Source of the DNA: Streptococcus zalophi
Lineage (GTDB): Bacteria; Bacillota; Bacilli; Lactobacillales; Streptococcaceae
Assembly (NCBI RefSeq): GCF_016481285.1
Contig: NZ_JAENBP010000004.1
Span: forward strand, 62,001-126,000
DNA: 64,000 nt
Reading direction: 5' to 3'
Below the pieces are notes generated by a model that was not told where the DNA came from, searched no databases, and was given only the letters and a program-made list of their open reading frames with translations. Below, in pieces: positions 15,041 to 22,552 of this stretch (its first letter is position 1; each line of letters opens with the position of its first letter). Made by a program: the position numbers and the translations under genes.

Positions 15041-16399
15041 ATTACTAAAACATCAGAAACAAATAAAATGGGCACGATGTCCATCAAAAAATTAATCTTT
15101 AATATTTCATTACCTATTATGTTTTCAATGTTGGTCCAAGCGCTTTATAATATTATTGATAGCATGTTTGTTGCGCAAATTAATGAAAATGCATTAACAG
15201 CCATTTCTCTTGCCTTTCCAGTACAAAATTTCAGAATTGCTGTTGCAGCTGGAACAGGTGTCGGGATAAATGCCCTCTTGTCTAAAAAATTAGGTGAAAA
15301 GGACTCCGTCGGTGCTAGCGATGCTGCCAATACAGGAATTTTTTTAAATGCCTGTCATTCGTTAATTTTCTTGGCAATTGGTCTTTTTGCTGTCAGACCT
15401 TTGATGATGCTTCAAACATCAAATGAGGTTATTGCTGAATATGGTCAATCTTACTTAACTATTATTTGTGTCTTCAGTTTTTGTGCTTTTGCTCAAATCA
15501 CGTTTGAACGCTTGTTACAATCGACTGGCAGATCTGTCCTTAGTATGTATTCTCAAATATTTGGAGCTGTGCTAAATATTATTTTAGACCCAATCCTCAT
15601 TTTTGGTTACTTTGGCTTTCCTGCTATGGGTGTTACTGGTGCGGCAATTGCAACAATTATGGCACAAGCAATGGCATCTATGCTAGCTCTGTATCTTAAT
15701 ATTAAATTTAATAAGGACATCCAATTATCATTAAAAGGTATTTTACATCCAATTAAATCTACTATAGTTAAAATATATTCTGTTAGTATCCCTTCAACCT
15801 TGATGGTTTCAATTGGTTCTTTGATGCTACTTATCATGAATCAGATATTACTTGGCTTTTCAACCACAGCAGTAGCTGTTTTTGGTGTTTACTTTAAACT
15901 GCAAAGTTTCTTCTTTATGCCTATTTTCGGTTTAAATGGTGGTTTAGTGCCAGTTTTAGCTTATAATTATGGGGCACGTCAAAAAGATAGAATAAATCAA
16001 GCCATTAAATTTGCCATGCTTTTAGCAATTACTATTATGGTGATTGGTTTAATCATTTTAGAGCTATTTCCAAAAGAACTACTATCCCTGTTTAACGCAA
16101 CACCAAAAATGGAAACAATTGGTATTGCAGCCTTACGGATTATTGCTTTATCATTTCCAATGGCTGCCGTAGGGATAACCATTAGTGGAGTCTTTGCAGC
16201 TTTTTCAAAAAGCATTTACTCTTTAATGACATCTTTATATCGTCAATTAGTTATCTTAAGCCCAACGGCTTGGTTACTGTCTTTGACGGGAAATGTTAAT
16301 AATGTATGGTGGGCCTTTTTTGTTGCTGAGGTTGTCTCCATGTTTATCTCACTATTTTTCTATAATAAAATTAAAAAAGGTATTATTAATACCTTATAA
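15041..16399 (+). CDS. MATE-family multidrug efflux transporter
   Basis: About 452 residues with twelve predicted membrane helices in two similar halves, of the MATE (MatE/DinF/NorM) family. These are sodium- or proton-coupled exporters of drugs and cationic metabolites. LPIMFSMLVQALYNIIDSMFVAQ near the N-terminus is typical. The start is unsettled. The GTG at 15032 lies inside the GGTAGGTG ribosome site. The ATT at 15041 is correctly spaced from it. The ATGs at 15068 and 15077 lack a ribosome site but begin close to where homologues start. No linked genes suggest a substrate. Confidence 0.88.
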   Translation: MTKTSETNKMGTMSIKKLIFNISLPIMFSMLVQALYNIIDSMFVAQINENALTAISLAFPVQNFRIAVAAGTGVGINALLSKKLGEKDSVGASDAANTGIFLNACHSLIFLAIGLFAVRPLMMLQTSNEVIAEYGQSYLTIICVFSFCAFAQITFERLLQSTGRSVLSMYSQIFGAVLNIILDPILIFGYFGFPAMGVTGAAIATIMAQAMASMLALYLNIKFNKDIQLSLKGILHPIKSTIVKIYSVSIPSTLMVSIGSLMLLIMNQILLGFSTTAVAVFGVYFKLQSFFFMPIFGLNGGLVPVLAYNYGARQKDRINQAIKFAMLLAITIMVIGLIILELFPKELLSLFNATPKMETIGIAALRIIALSFPMAAVGITISGVFAAFSKSIYSLMTSLYRQLVILSPTAWLLSLTGNVNNVWWAFFVAEVVSMFISLFFYNKIKKGIINTL

Positions 16400-16408
16400 T
16401 AAAACAAG

Positions 16409-16442
16409 AAACCCCTGTGTCTTTCATGACATAGGGGTTTTT
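16409..16442. terminator. Bidirectional terminator between MATE and LPXTG genes
   Basis: AAACCCCTGTGTC and GACATAGGGGTTT form a 13-bp stem with one G-U pair around a 6-base loop, with T run to 16442, between convergent genes. Confidence 0.9.
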
Positions 16443-16451
16443 AGAAACAGA

Positions 16452-19061
16452 TTAATGATGCTGTTTTTTACGATTAAAGAGTGCTAATGTGATACTACTT
16501 ATAAATGCTAAGATTGCTAAAAGAGGTGAACTATTTGAATCTCCAGTTTTAGGAAGGACTTCTTTAGCTTGTTCTTGTTTAGAAAGTTTATTTTCTAAAG
16601 TTTCTTTTTTATCTGTAGCATTATTGTCATCTAGTGTTCCTTTAAATTCAGGTTTATCCTCAGCTGTCGGAGCGCTATTTGGAATTTCCCAAATGATGCT
16701 AGGTTTATCTTCAGCTGTTGGTGCCACTTCAGGAACTTTTTCAACTAAAGGACCATTAAATTCTGGCAAATCTTCAGCTGTTGGCGCTACTTCGGCAACT
16801 TTCTCCTCTAGTAGACCACTAAATTCAGGTAAATTTTCGACTGTTGGCGCATTTTTAGGGACACTTGACTCAGCAATTGGTTGTTCAACACTAGGTGCAT
16901 TTTGAGGAATATCCCATTCGATGCTAGGTTTGTCTTCAACGGTAGGTGCATTTTGAGGGATACTTGATTCAGCTAGAGGGAGTTCAACACTAGGTGCATT
17001 GTCAGGTGTTTTGTTTTCAAGCTTGCCATTGAATTCCGGTACATCTTTAACTGTTGGCGCATTTTCAGGGACTTTTTCTTCTAATTTACCACTGAATTCT
17101 GGTGCATCCTCAGATTTAGGTGCTGATTTTGGCACATTCCATTCAAAATGTCGTTCTTCAATAGTACTATAAGCATTTAATTGTTCCAAAATAGCAACAT
17201 CTTGAATAGCCTTTTTAGCAGCTTCAAGAGCGTTATTATAGGTAATGATTGCTTCATTTAGTCTGTCTAAGGTTTGTCGAGAAAGTGGAACATTTGGATC
17301 AATGCTATTTTTAATAGTATCATAAGCTTCTTTAGCTGCTAAGAATTCATTTAATAGCTGTTTATCAATGCTCTCTTTTGGTATTAGATTACCATAAGCC
17401 TGGTAAATACTTTCAATTAAACTGTTCAATTCGCTCATAGTAAAAGAATCTCTAGCTAGTAAAGAACCTAATTCAGAAATTTTATTTTGGAACGGTGCAA
17501 AGCTTTCAGGAGTGTAATCAATTTCTCTGACATGACCAACATCGTCAATTAGTTTTTGAACCTTTCTTTTGATATCCTCATCTTCATCCACTTGGTCGTT
17601 TGCTTGGTTAGAACGAAAGGCAATCTTATGTTGTTGTGCAAATTCTTTTGCTGTTGATTGCTCACTACCAACAAGTGTTAGTTGATTAGTTGGTATGCCA
17701 AAAAAGGCATTGCCATTAATAGTAGTGACTGAATCGGGGATATTAACAGTTGTTAAATGCTCAGAACCATTAAACACATAATCAGGAATAGTAGTGATAC
17801 CTTCTTCTAAAGTAACTGTTTTTAGATTTGGTTTGAAAGATAGTGCAATGTTATCTAGTAAAACGGAACCTGGAATAGTTGCTTCAGTTGCTCCTTCAGC
17901 AACGGTCAGTAATTTTGTTTGATCTTTATTAAGTAATACCCCTTGATAAGCTGAAAAATTAGGATTTCCTTCTTCAACGATGAAGCTAGTGAGATGAGGA
18001 TTTTGGAAGGTTTGTTTTTCATCATAGCTTCTTGTTTCTTTTGGAATAGTAAAAGTGGTTTCCTTTTTATTTTTAGGATAATAAACAATTGTTGATAAAT
18101 CTTTTGAAAAAAGAACACCCTCTCTAGCACTATACCAACGGTTTTCTGGTGACACTTCAATTGAATCTAGGTTTTCAAAATCAAGAGCAGCAGATTCAAA
18201 GTGTTTAATATTTTTCCCAAGAATAATTTTTTTAAGCGATTTATTATTGGCTGATAATTGAGCTGATAAAGCAATAATAGGAGAATTAGAGGAAGTATCT
18301 GGAATTGTTATTTCTTCATTATTACCACTAATATTGACAACAGACAAACCGCTATTTTCAAAGCCAAGTGTTAATTGATTGTCTTTATATGTGACTCTAT
18401 GAATGTTAGTCGTTTTATGATCTTTTGAGAAATCAGCCGTTGATTTTTTAAAATAACCATTTCCCCAAGTGCTATCAGAATAATACCATTCACCATCAAT
18501 ATACATAGCGTTCCATTGATGAGCTGGGTCTAGCAGTAAATTATTAACGGTACTTCCTGATGGAATAGTTCCATAGACAACAACAGAAGGGATGCCAGCA
18601 GCATTTAACATGGCTTTATAAAGATTAGAGTAACCACCACAGACGGCAATTTTTTCTTTCATAACCTCATAAGGATTAGCTCTTGGGTTTTGATTGCCAG
18701 TAGCGTATTTGACATTACTGGTAATCCAATTAAAAATTTGCTCGGCTTTATTAATATCGCTATCATTAGGATTTTTAATAATTTCATTTCTGACAAAATC
18801 ATTTAGTTCTTCTTCCTGTGCTTTTGTCATGGTTAACCCTGGAAGAGTTTCATCCCAACGTGTATATGCTGATGGCTCAGCATATGCTTTAATAAATTCT
18901 AAAGCATCCGTATTGATTTGTTGATTATCTACTGGGCTATCTGCAAAAGCAGTAATGACAAAGGGGTTATTTAGAGGGATTAAACAATCTTGAGCCACTA
19001 AAATAGCCCCTGAAGTTAGTGATAAAATCATCGCTTTCGATAATGATTTTTTGACGTTCAT
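16452..19061 (-). CDS. LPXTG surface protein with transglutaminase-like and BspA-type leucine-rich-repeat domains
   Basis: An 869-residue precursor. A signal peptide ends near ITAFA (residue 40). Residues about 100-205 form a transglutaminase-like cysteine protease fold with a complete predicted triad: Cys141 (AVCGGYS), His181 (AHQWN) and Asp196 (YYSDSTWG). Residues about 220-480 are BspA/LRR_5-type repeats (TIPDYVFNGSEHLTTVNIPDSVTTI). A helical part follows to 640. Residues 641-805 carry degenerate proline/acidic repeats (xxAPTVEDxPEFxGxLEEKVPE). LPKTG at 836-840 with hydrophobic tail anchors it to the wall through sortase. The enzymatic target is unknown. A TTGAGT/TAAAAT promoter and a GGAG ribosome site precede the gene. 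Confidence 0.9.
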   Translation of the reverse strand: MNVKKSLSKAMILSLTSGAILVAQDCLIPLNNPFVITAFADSPVDNQQINTDALEFIKAYAEPSAYTRWDETLPGLTMTKAQEEELNDFVRNEIIKNPNDSDINKAEQIFNWITSNVKYATGNQNPRANPYEVMKEKIAVCGGYSNLYKAMLNAAGIPSVVVYGTIPSGSTVNNLLLDPAHQWNAMYIDGEWYYSDSTWGNGYFKKSTADFSKDHKTTNIHRVTYKDNQLTLGFENSGLSVVNISGNNEEITIPDTSSNSPIIALSAQLSANNKSLKKIILGKNIKHFESAALDFENLDSIEVSPENRWYSAREGVLFSKDLSTIVYYPKNKKETTFTIPKETRSYDEKQTFQNPHLTSFIVEEGNPNFSAYQGVLLNKDQTKLLTVAEGATEATIPGSVLLDNIALSFKPNLKTVTLEEGITTIPDYVFNGSEHLTTVNIPDSVTTINGNAFFGIPTNQLTLVGSEQSTAKEFAQQHKIAFRSNQANDQVDEDEDIKRKVQKLIDDVGHVREIDYTPESFAPFQNKISELGSLLARDSFTMSELNSLIESIYQAYGNLIPKESIDKQLLNEFLAAKEAYDTIKNSIDPNVPLSRQTLDRLNEAIITYNNALEAAKKAIQDVAILEQLNAYSTIEERHFEWNVPKSAPKSEDAPEFSGKLEEKVPENAPTVKDVPEFNGKLENKTPDNAPSVELPLAESSIPQNAPTVEDKPSIEWDIPQNAPSVEQPIAESSVPKNAPTVENLPEFSGLLEEKVAEVAPTAEDLPEFNGPLVEKVPEVAPTAEDKPSIIWEIPNSAPTAEDKPEFKGTLDDNNATDKKETLENKLSKQEQAKEVLPKTGDSNSSPLLAILAFISSITLALFNRKKQHH

Positions 19062-19093
19062 GTTATCTCCTTTTTTGTGTATATATTACTTAT

Positions 19094-19122
19094 ATTTTAC
19101 AATAAAAGAGATGATTACTCAA
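19094..19122 (-). promoter_or_regulatory. Promoter of the transglutaminase/LRR surface gene
   Basis: On the minus strand, TTGAGT (19122-19117), a 17-base spacer and TAAAAT (19099-19094), about 33 bases before the start codon. Confidence 0.6.
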
Positions 19123-19312
19123 TATGGTTCTATTTAAATACTCTTATGAGAATGAGAAAAAGTAAATATATAATTGGATTATATCGTTACACTCTGATGA
19201 CAATATATTATTTTTTAGTCTTAGAAAAATCAATAATATTAACTATTTGTATCAATATAGACAAAGTAAGAAAATGAAAACTGAAAACAAACTCATTTTA
19301 TAAGCGTATTAA

Positions 19313-19341
19313 TTGACTATTATTTAAAAAAATACTAAACT
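19313..19341 (+). promoter_or_regulatory. Promoter of the gls24 operon
   Basis: TTGACT at 19313-19318 and TAAACT at 19336-19341 with a 17-base spacer. The rest of the 363-base gap from 19062 holds the opposite promoter and the palindrome at 19368; no gene is seen in it. Confidence 0.5.
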
Positions 19342-19367
19342 TAATGTATGGTATTTAACTAGTTAAT

Positions 19368-19395
19368 CTAAATTATATAAATTTATATAATTTAG
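19368..19395. repeat. Perfect 28-bp palindrome upstream of the gls24 operon
   Basis: The arms CTAAATTATATAAA and TTTATATAATTTAG are perfectly complementary with no spacer. The palindrome lies between the predicted promoter and the first start codon, 29 bases before it. It could be an operator or a hairpin in the 5' leader. Confidence 0.7.
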
Positions 19396-19424
19396 AAATT
19401 ATTTATATCAAAAGGAGAAATATT

Positions 19425-19664
19425 ATGGGTCTTATTTGGTCACTAATCGTAGGTGGTATTATTGGAGCTATTGCAGGAGCAATTACTAAAAAAGGTGATT
19501 CAATGGGTTTAGTAGCAAATGTTGTTGCGGGACTCGTGGGCTCATTTATTGGTCAATTATTATTAGGTAGTTGGGGACCAACGCTAGCAGGTATGGCAAT
19601 TATTCCATCTATCGTCGGAGCAGTTATTTTAGTATTAGTGATTTCTAAACTAAAATCAAAATAG
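19425..19664 (+). CDS. glsB: GlsB/YeaQ/YmgE-family small membrane protein
   Basis: A 79-residue protein with three hydrophobic glycine-rich helices (WSLIVGGIIGAIAGAI, LVANVVAGLVGSFIGQLLLG, PSIVGAVILVLVISKL) and a lysine end. This is the GlsB/YeaQ/YmgE (transglycosylase-associated) family, small membrane proteins linked to envelope or general stress. An AAAGGAG ribosome site precedes the ATG. It is the first gene of a five-gene operon with AmaP, a DUF2273 protein and two Gls24 proteins, an arrangement known for GlsB in lactic streptococci and enterococci. Its molecular action is unknown. Confidence 0.88.
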   Translation: MGLIWSLIVGGIIGAIAGAITKKGDSMGLVANVVAGLVGSFIGQLLLGSWGPTLAGMAIIPSIVGAVILVLVISKLKSK

Positions 19665-19672
19665 GAGGAAAT

Positions 19673-20269
19673 TTGAAACGAATGTCTAAATTAACTAAAA
19701 TTATTAGTTTTTTGATAGGAATATTAGTTTTAATTTTCCTTGGAGCAGTTATTAACATAAATGCTCATCGTGTTATTTTACCTGATTACATGAGTTGGCT
19801 ACAATATAAGATAGAACTTCCTTCTTATCTGACTATGTTTAATGGTGATTTTCTATCTCAATACTTATTTTGGATGTCATTGGTACTGTTTTTTGCCGTC
19901 ATTATAGTAATTTTAGTGGTACTCTTTTATCCAAGGACTAAAACTGAGATAGATTTAAAAGAAAAACAAGGAACATTGTTACTAAACAAATCTGCTATCG
20001 AAGGTTTTGTTCGTTCCTTGATTAACAATAAAGAAATAATGGAAACTCCTAATGTTTCTGTTAAATTATATAAACGTAAATTTAAGGTGGTTGTTTCAGG
20101 AACTCTTGAATCAAGAGTTAATGTGATTCCAGAGGTGAGTCAAATTAAGGCTGATATTGAAAAAGGTTTAAAAGAATTTTTTGGTTTAAATCAATCTGTT
20201 AAGTTTGAAATATCTGTTAAAAAGATTAGACCACCTAAAAAAGAACCTGTTGCACCGCGTGTTATTTAG
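19673..20269 (+). CDS. amaP: Alkaline shock response membrane anchor protein AmaP
   Basis: A 198-residue protein with two N-terminal membrane helices (about residues 8-28 and 62-86) and a cytoplasmic part containing a Gls24-like segment (VSVKLYKRKFKVVVSGTLES). AmaP in staphylococci recruits Asp23 to the membrane, and the two Gls24/Asp23 genes downstream fit that role. AGGAGG precedes the gene. The TTG at 19673 is 4 bases after it and the ATG at 19682 is 13, so the start is uncertain by three residues. The C-terminus reads APRVI, resembling the ends of the Gls24 proteins. Confidence 0.86.
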   Translation: MKRMSKLTKIISFLIGILVLIFLGAVININAHRVILPDYMSWLQYKIELPSYLTMFNGDFLSQYLFWMSLVLFFAVIIVILVVLFYPRTKTEIDLKEKQGTLLLNKSAIEGFVRSLINNKEIMETPNVSVKLYKRKFKVVVSGTLESRVNVIPEVSQIKADIEKGLKEFFGLNQSVKFEISVKKIRPPKKEPVAPRVI

Positions 20270-20287
20270 TAGAAATTAGGAGAGAAA

Positions 20288-20479
20288 ATGGAACTTTTTG
20301 AAAAATATAAATATCCAATTTTAGGAGGCATTATTGGTCTTCTTATAGCAATTTTTATTATATCAGTTGGTTTTTTTAAAACTTTACTGTTATTGATTTG
20401 TATTGGTGTAGGAGTTTTTGTAGGTTTTTATCTAAAAACAACAGGTATTTTAGACAAGTTTATTAACAAAAATCGTTAA
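20288..20479 (+). CDS. DUF2273 small membrane protein
   Basis: A 63-residue protein with two adjacent hydrophobic helices (YPILGGIIGLLIAIFIISVG and LLLLICIGVGVFVGFYL) and a basic end. This matches DUF2273, a family found between amaP and asp23/gls24 genes in Firmicutes. It has an AGGAGA ribosome site and sits 18 bases after amaP and 12 before gls24. Function unknown; it may help hold the AmaP-Gls24 complex at the membrane. Confidence 0.85.
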   Translation: MELFEKYKYPILGGIIGLLIAIFIISVGFFKTLLLLICIGVGVFVGFYLKTTGILDKFINKNR

Positions 20480-20491
20480 AAGGAGAAAAAG

Positions 20492-21037
20492 ATGGCGAAT
20501 GAAGTAAAAACAACAGCTCTTTCTGAAACCCCTGAAAAAGCTAGTGATGTTAGAGGAACATTGACATTTGAAGAGAAAGTTATCGAGAAGATTATTGGTA
20601 TTGCAATAGCTTCTATTGATGGTCTTTTAGCAGTAGATGGTGGGTTCTTTTCAAATCTCAAGGATAAATTAGTTAATACCGGATCAGTAACAGATGGTGT
20701 TCATGTTGAGGTTGGTACTAAACAAGTAGCGGTAGATTTGAACATTATTGTTGAATACCAAAAACATGTGCCAACAGTTTATCGAAATATTAAATCAATT
20801 ATCGAAAAAGAAATTAAAGAAATGACTGATTTGGATGTTGTTGAAGTCAATGTTAAAGTTGTTGATATTAAGACTAAAGAACAGCATGAAGCTGATTCCG
20901 TTAGTTTACAAGACCGTGTTTCTGGTGTAGCAAGTGCTACAGGTGAAGTAACTTCAGAACAATTTGATAAAATAAAATCAGGAGTTAGTGGTAGTTTAGA
21001 AAAGGCAACTGAATCTGCTGAACCACGTGTTTTATAA
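20492..21037 (+). CDS. gls24: Asp23/Gls24-family envelope stress protein, copy 1
   Basis: A 181-residue cytoplasmic protein of the Asp23/Gls24 family. The core runs about 22-130 with the signature IDGLLAVDGGFFSNLKDKLV, VEVGTKQVAVDLNIIVEY and DLDVVEVNVKVVDI. Family members are abundant proteins at the membrane face that respond to alkaline, bile or cell-wall stress. The tail is predicted disordered and ends in EPRVL. AAAGGAG precedes the ATG. The neighbouring gene codes for a paralogue. Confidence 0.92.
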   Translation: MANEVKTTALSETPEKASDVRGTLTFEEKVIEKIIGIAIASIDGLLAVDGGFFSNLKDKLVNTGSVTDGVHVEVGTKQVAVDLNIIVEYQKHVPTVYRNIKSIIEKEIKEMTDLDVVEVNVKVVDIKTKEQHEADSVSLQDRVSGVASATGEVTSEQFDKIKSGVSGSLEKATESAEPRVL

Positions 21038-21085
21038 TAAAACTAATTAACAAAACTATAAAAAAGAAAAGTGAGAAGATAATAT

Positions 21086-21622
21086 ATGGCAAACGAAACA
21101 AATAAAACTAAACAAACAGTAGCACCAGTATTAAAAGGTGAAGTATCTTATGAAGATCAAGTCATCAAAAAAATTATTGGTCATGCCCTTAAAACAGTTG
21201 CTGGTTTACTATCAGTAGATGGTGGATTCTTTTCAAATCTAAAAGAAAAATTAGTTAACTCTGAGTCAATCACAGATGGTGTAAATGTTGAAGTTGGTAA
21301 AAAGCAAGTAGCGGTAGATTTGAACATTGTTGTAGAATATGATAAAGATATTCCTAAAATTGCTGATGAAATGAAAGCAGTTATTTCTAAGAACGTTGAA
21401 AAAATGACTCACCTTGAAGTTGTTGAAGTTAATATCAATGTTGTTGATATTCAAACAAAAGAAGAATTTGAAAAGAATAAAGTTTCTCTTCAAGATCGTC
21501 TTTCTAACGTAGCACAATCAACTGGTGAATTAGCATCTGATACAGCTAATAAAGCTAAAGATGCAGTTGTTGATGGAACAGAAAATGTCAAAGAAACCTT
21601 AGCTAAATCACGTGTTGAATAA
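21086..21622 (+). CDS. Asp23/Gls24-family envelope stress protein, copy 2
   Basis: A 178-residue paralogue of the preceding protein, sharing VDGGFFSNLKEKLVN, VEVGKKQVAVDLNIVVEYDK and VVEVNINVVDIQTKEE. The two copies differ mainly at the N-terminus and in the tail, which here ends in KSRVE. A GTGAG ribosome site lies before the ATG; 48 bases separate the two genes and no terminator is visible between them. A terminator follows this copy, making it the end of the operon. Tandem duplication suggests mixed oligomers or differing expression. Confidence 0.92.
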   Translation: MANETNKTKQTVAPVLKGEVSYEDQVIKKIIGHALKTVAGLLSVDGGFFSNLKEKLVNSESITDGVNVEVGKKQVAVDLNIVVEYDKDIPKIADEMKAVISKNVEKMTHLEVVEVNINVVDIQTKEEFEKNKVSLQDRLSNVAQSTGELASDTANKAKDAVVDGTENVKETLAKSRVE

Positions 21623-21632
21623 TAGCAATAAT

Positions 21633-21665
21633 AAAAAGAAGGTGACTTATCATCTTCTTTTTTTT
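21633..21665 (+). terminator. Terminator of the gls24 operon
   Basis: AAAAAGAAGGTGA and TCATCTTCTTTTT pair (one G-U) around CTTA and run into a T stretch. Confidence 0.88.
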
Positions 21666-21701
21666 GTGTTGTAAAATAAGAATAAATAATCTTTTATGGG
21701 C

Positions 21702-21730
21702 TTGCTTTTAGTGAGATAATATAGTATTAT
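21702..21730 (+). promoter_or_regulatory. Promoter of tRNA-Thr
   Basis: TTGCTT at 21702-21707, 17 bases, TATTAT at 21725-21730, ending 9 bases before the mature tRNA. Confidence 0.7.
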
Positions 21731-21739
21731 ATTGAGGTA

Positions 21740-21810
21740 GCCGCTATAGTTAAATGGTATAATAGAGCAATGGTAATGCTCCGTTCCGAGTTCGATTCTC
21801 GGTGGTGGCA
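21740..21810 (+). tRNA. tRNA-Thr (anticodon GGU)
   Basis: A full cloverleaf can be drawn over 71 bases. The acceptor is GCCGCTA/TGGTGGC (with G-U pairs); the D arm is GTTA-AATGGTA-TAAT; the anticodon arm is GAGCA-ATGGTAA-TGCTC with U33 and anticodon GGU; the variable loop is CGTT; the T arm is CCGAG-TTCGATT-CTCGG; the discriminator is A. CCA is not encoded. The anticodon reads threonine codons ACC and ACU. Its own promoter and terminator make it a single-gene transcript. Confidence 0.93.
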
Positions 21811-21817
21811 GAAAGAA

Positions 21818-21843
21818 AACAGTCAGAAGTTCTGGCTGTTTTT
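21818..21843 (+). terminator. Terminator of tRNA-Thr
   Basis: AACAGTCAGA and TCTGGCTGTT form a 10-bp stem with one G-U pair and a 3-base loop, followed by T bases. Confidence 0.85.
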
Positions 21844-21921
21844 CATTTATGAGATGAAGTGTTATTTTGATGATTATTTTTGATATAATGAAAGAAATAA
21901 AAATGAGTGAGGCAAAAAGTG

Positions 21922-22176
21922 ATGACATACGAACAAGAATTCTTAAAAGCATTTGAAGAATGGTTAAATACTCAAGTTATGGTTAATGATATGGCAAAAA
22001 CTGAAAGTGAAAATGTTTATGATACTTACGGTGATGACAAAGCTAAAGAAGCTATTATCCGTTATGAGAGTCGCTTAGATGCTTATCGATTTTTACAAGG
22101 TAAATTTGCCAATTATCATCAAAGAAAAGATTTTCATGATTTACCAGACCATTCTTCTTCTAAAAGGCATTATTAA
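21922..22176 (+). CDS. DUF1912-like small conserved streptococcal protein
   Basis: An 84-residue soluble, highly charged protein (MTYEQEFLKAFEEWLNTQV at the start, then a helical part with YESRLDAYRFLQGKFANYH). It resembles the DUF1912 family, small proteins confined to streptococci and relatives and usually near valS. ATG at 21922 is chosen because GTGAGG at 21907 is its ribosome site. A TATAAT-like box at about 21882 gives it a promoter of its own. Function unknown. Confidence 0.8.
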   Translation: MTYEQEFLKAFEEWLNTQVMVNDMAKTESENVYDTYGDDKAKEAIIRYESRLDAYRFLQGKFANYHQRKDFHDLPDHSSSKRHY

Positions 22177-22190
22177 AACAGATAAAGGAC

Positions 22191-22219
22191 TTGCTATTTT
22201 CTTTCCTGTTTGTTAGAAT
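22191..22219 (+). promoter_or_regulatory. Promoter of the valS leader
   Basis: TTGCTA at 22191-22196, 17 bases, TAGAAT at 22214-22219 with an extended TG, just before the T-box leader. Confidence 0.72.
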
Positions 22220-22224
22220 AAGGA

Positions 22225-22403
22225 CATCAGAGGTGCTTTGCTATCATCTGTTACAGAGAGCGGTCTTGCTGAGAACCCCGCACAGAAAAACCAGAGCTAG
22301 TTGCTGAGTGATGAATGAAATAACTAAAAGTAGCGGGCCATGCCCGAATATGGGTGGTACCGCGGATAACTATTCGTCCCTATCGTTAAGATAGGGACTT
22401 TTT
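22225..22403 (+). promoter_or_regulatory. T-box riboswitch of valS
   Basis: A T-box leader that senses uncharged tRNA-Val. Stem I begins near ATCATC (about 22236) and closes with GATGAA near 22311. A candidate valine specifier is GTT at 22300-22302. The conserved T-box TGGGTGGTACCGCG is at 22351-22364, whose GGTG core pairs with the free tRNA CCA end. The competing terminator is GTCCCTATC/GATAGGGAC at 22376-22398 with T run. When valine-tRNA is uncharged the antiterminator forms and valS is transcribed. The identity rests on the downstream gene and this triplet. Confidence 0.93.
22376..22403 (+). terminator. Attenuator terminator of the valS T-box
   Basis: GTCCCTATC-GTTAA-GATAGGGAC followed by TTTTT; the 5' arm overlaps the antiterminator region as expected for a T-box. 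Confidence 0.93.
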
Positions 22404-22424
22404 ATTTATTTTTCTAAACAAAAA

Positions 22425-22506
22425 GAAACAACACATGAGTCATGTGTTGTTTCAGGGAGATTTATGAAAAAGAAAAGTTTTAGGATGACTATAGTATAAT
22501 CATCCT
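22425..22506. repeat. Two inverted repeats between the T-box terminator and valS
   Basis: GAAACAACACATGA (22425-22438) and TCATGTGTTGTTTC (22440-22453) are perfect 14-base arms with one base between. A second pair, AGGATGA (22482-22488) and TCATCCT (22500-22506), encloses TATAGTATAAT, which looks like a -10 region but lacks a -35. Neither is part of a standard T-box leader. Confidence 0.75.
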
Positions 22507-22552
22507 AGCTTAAATAAACCTTAAATTCTAAAAAAATAAAGGAGAGTTGAGA

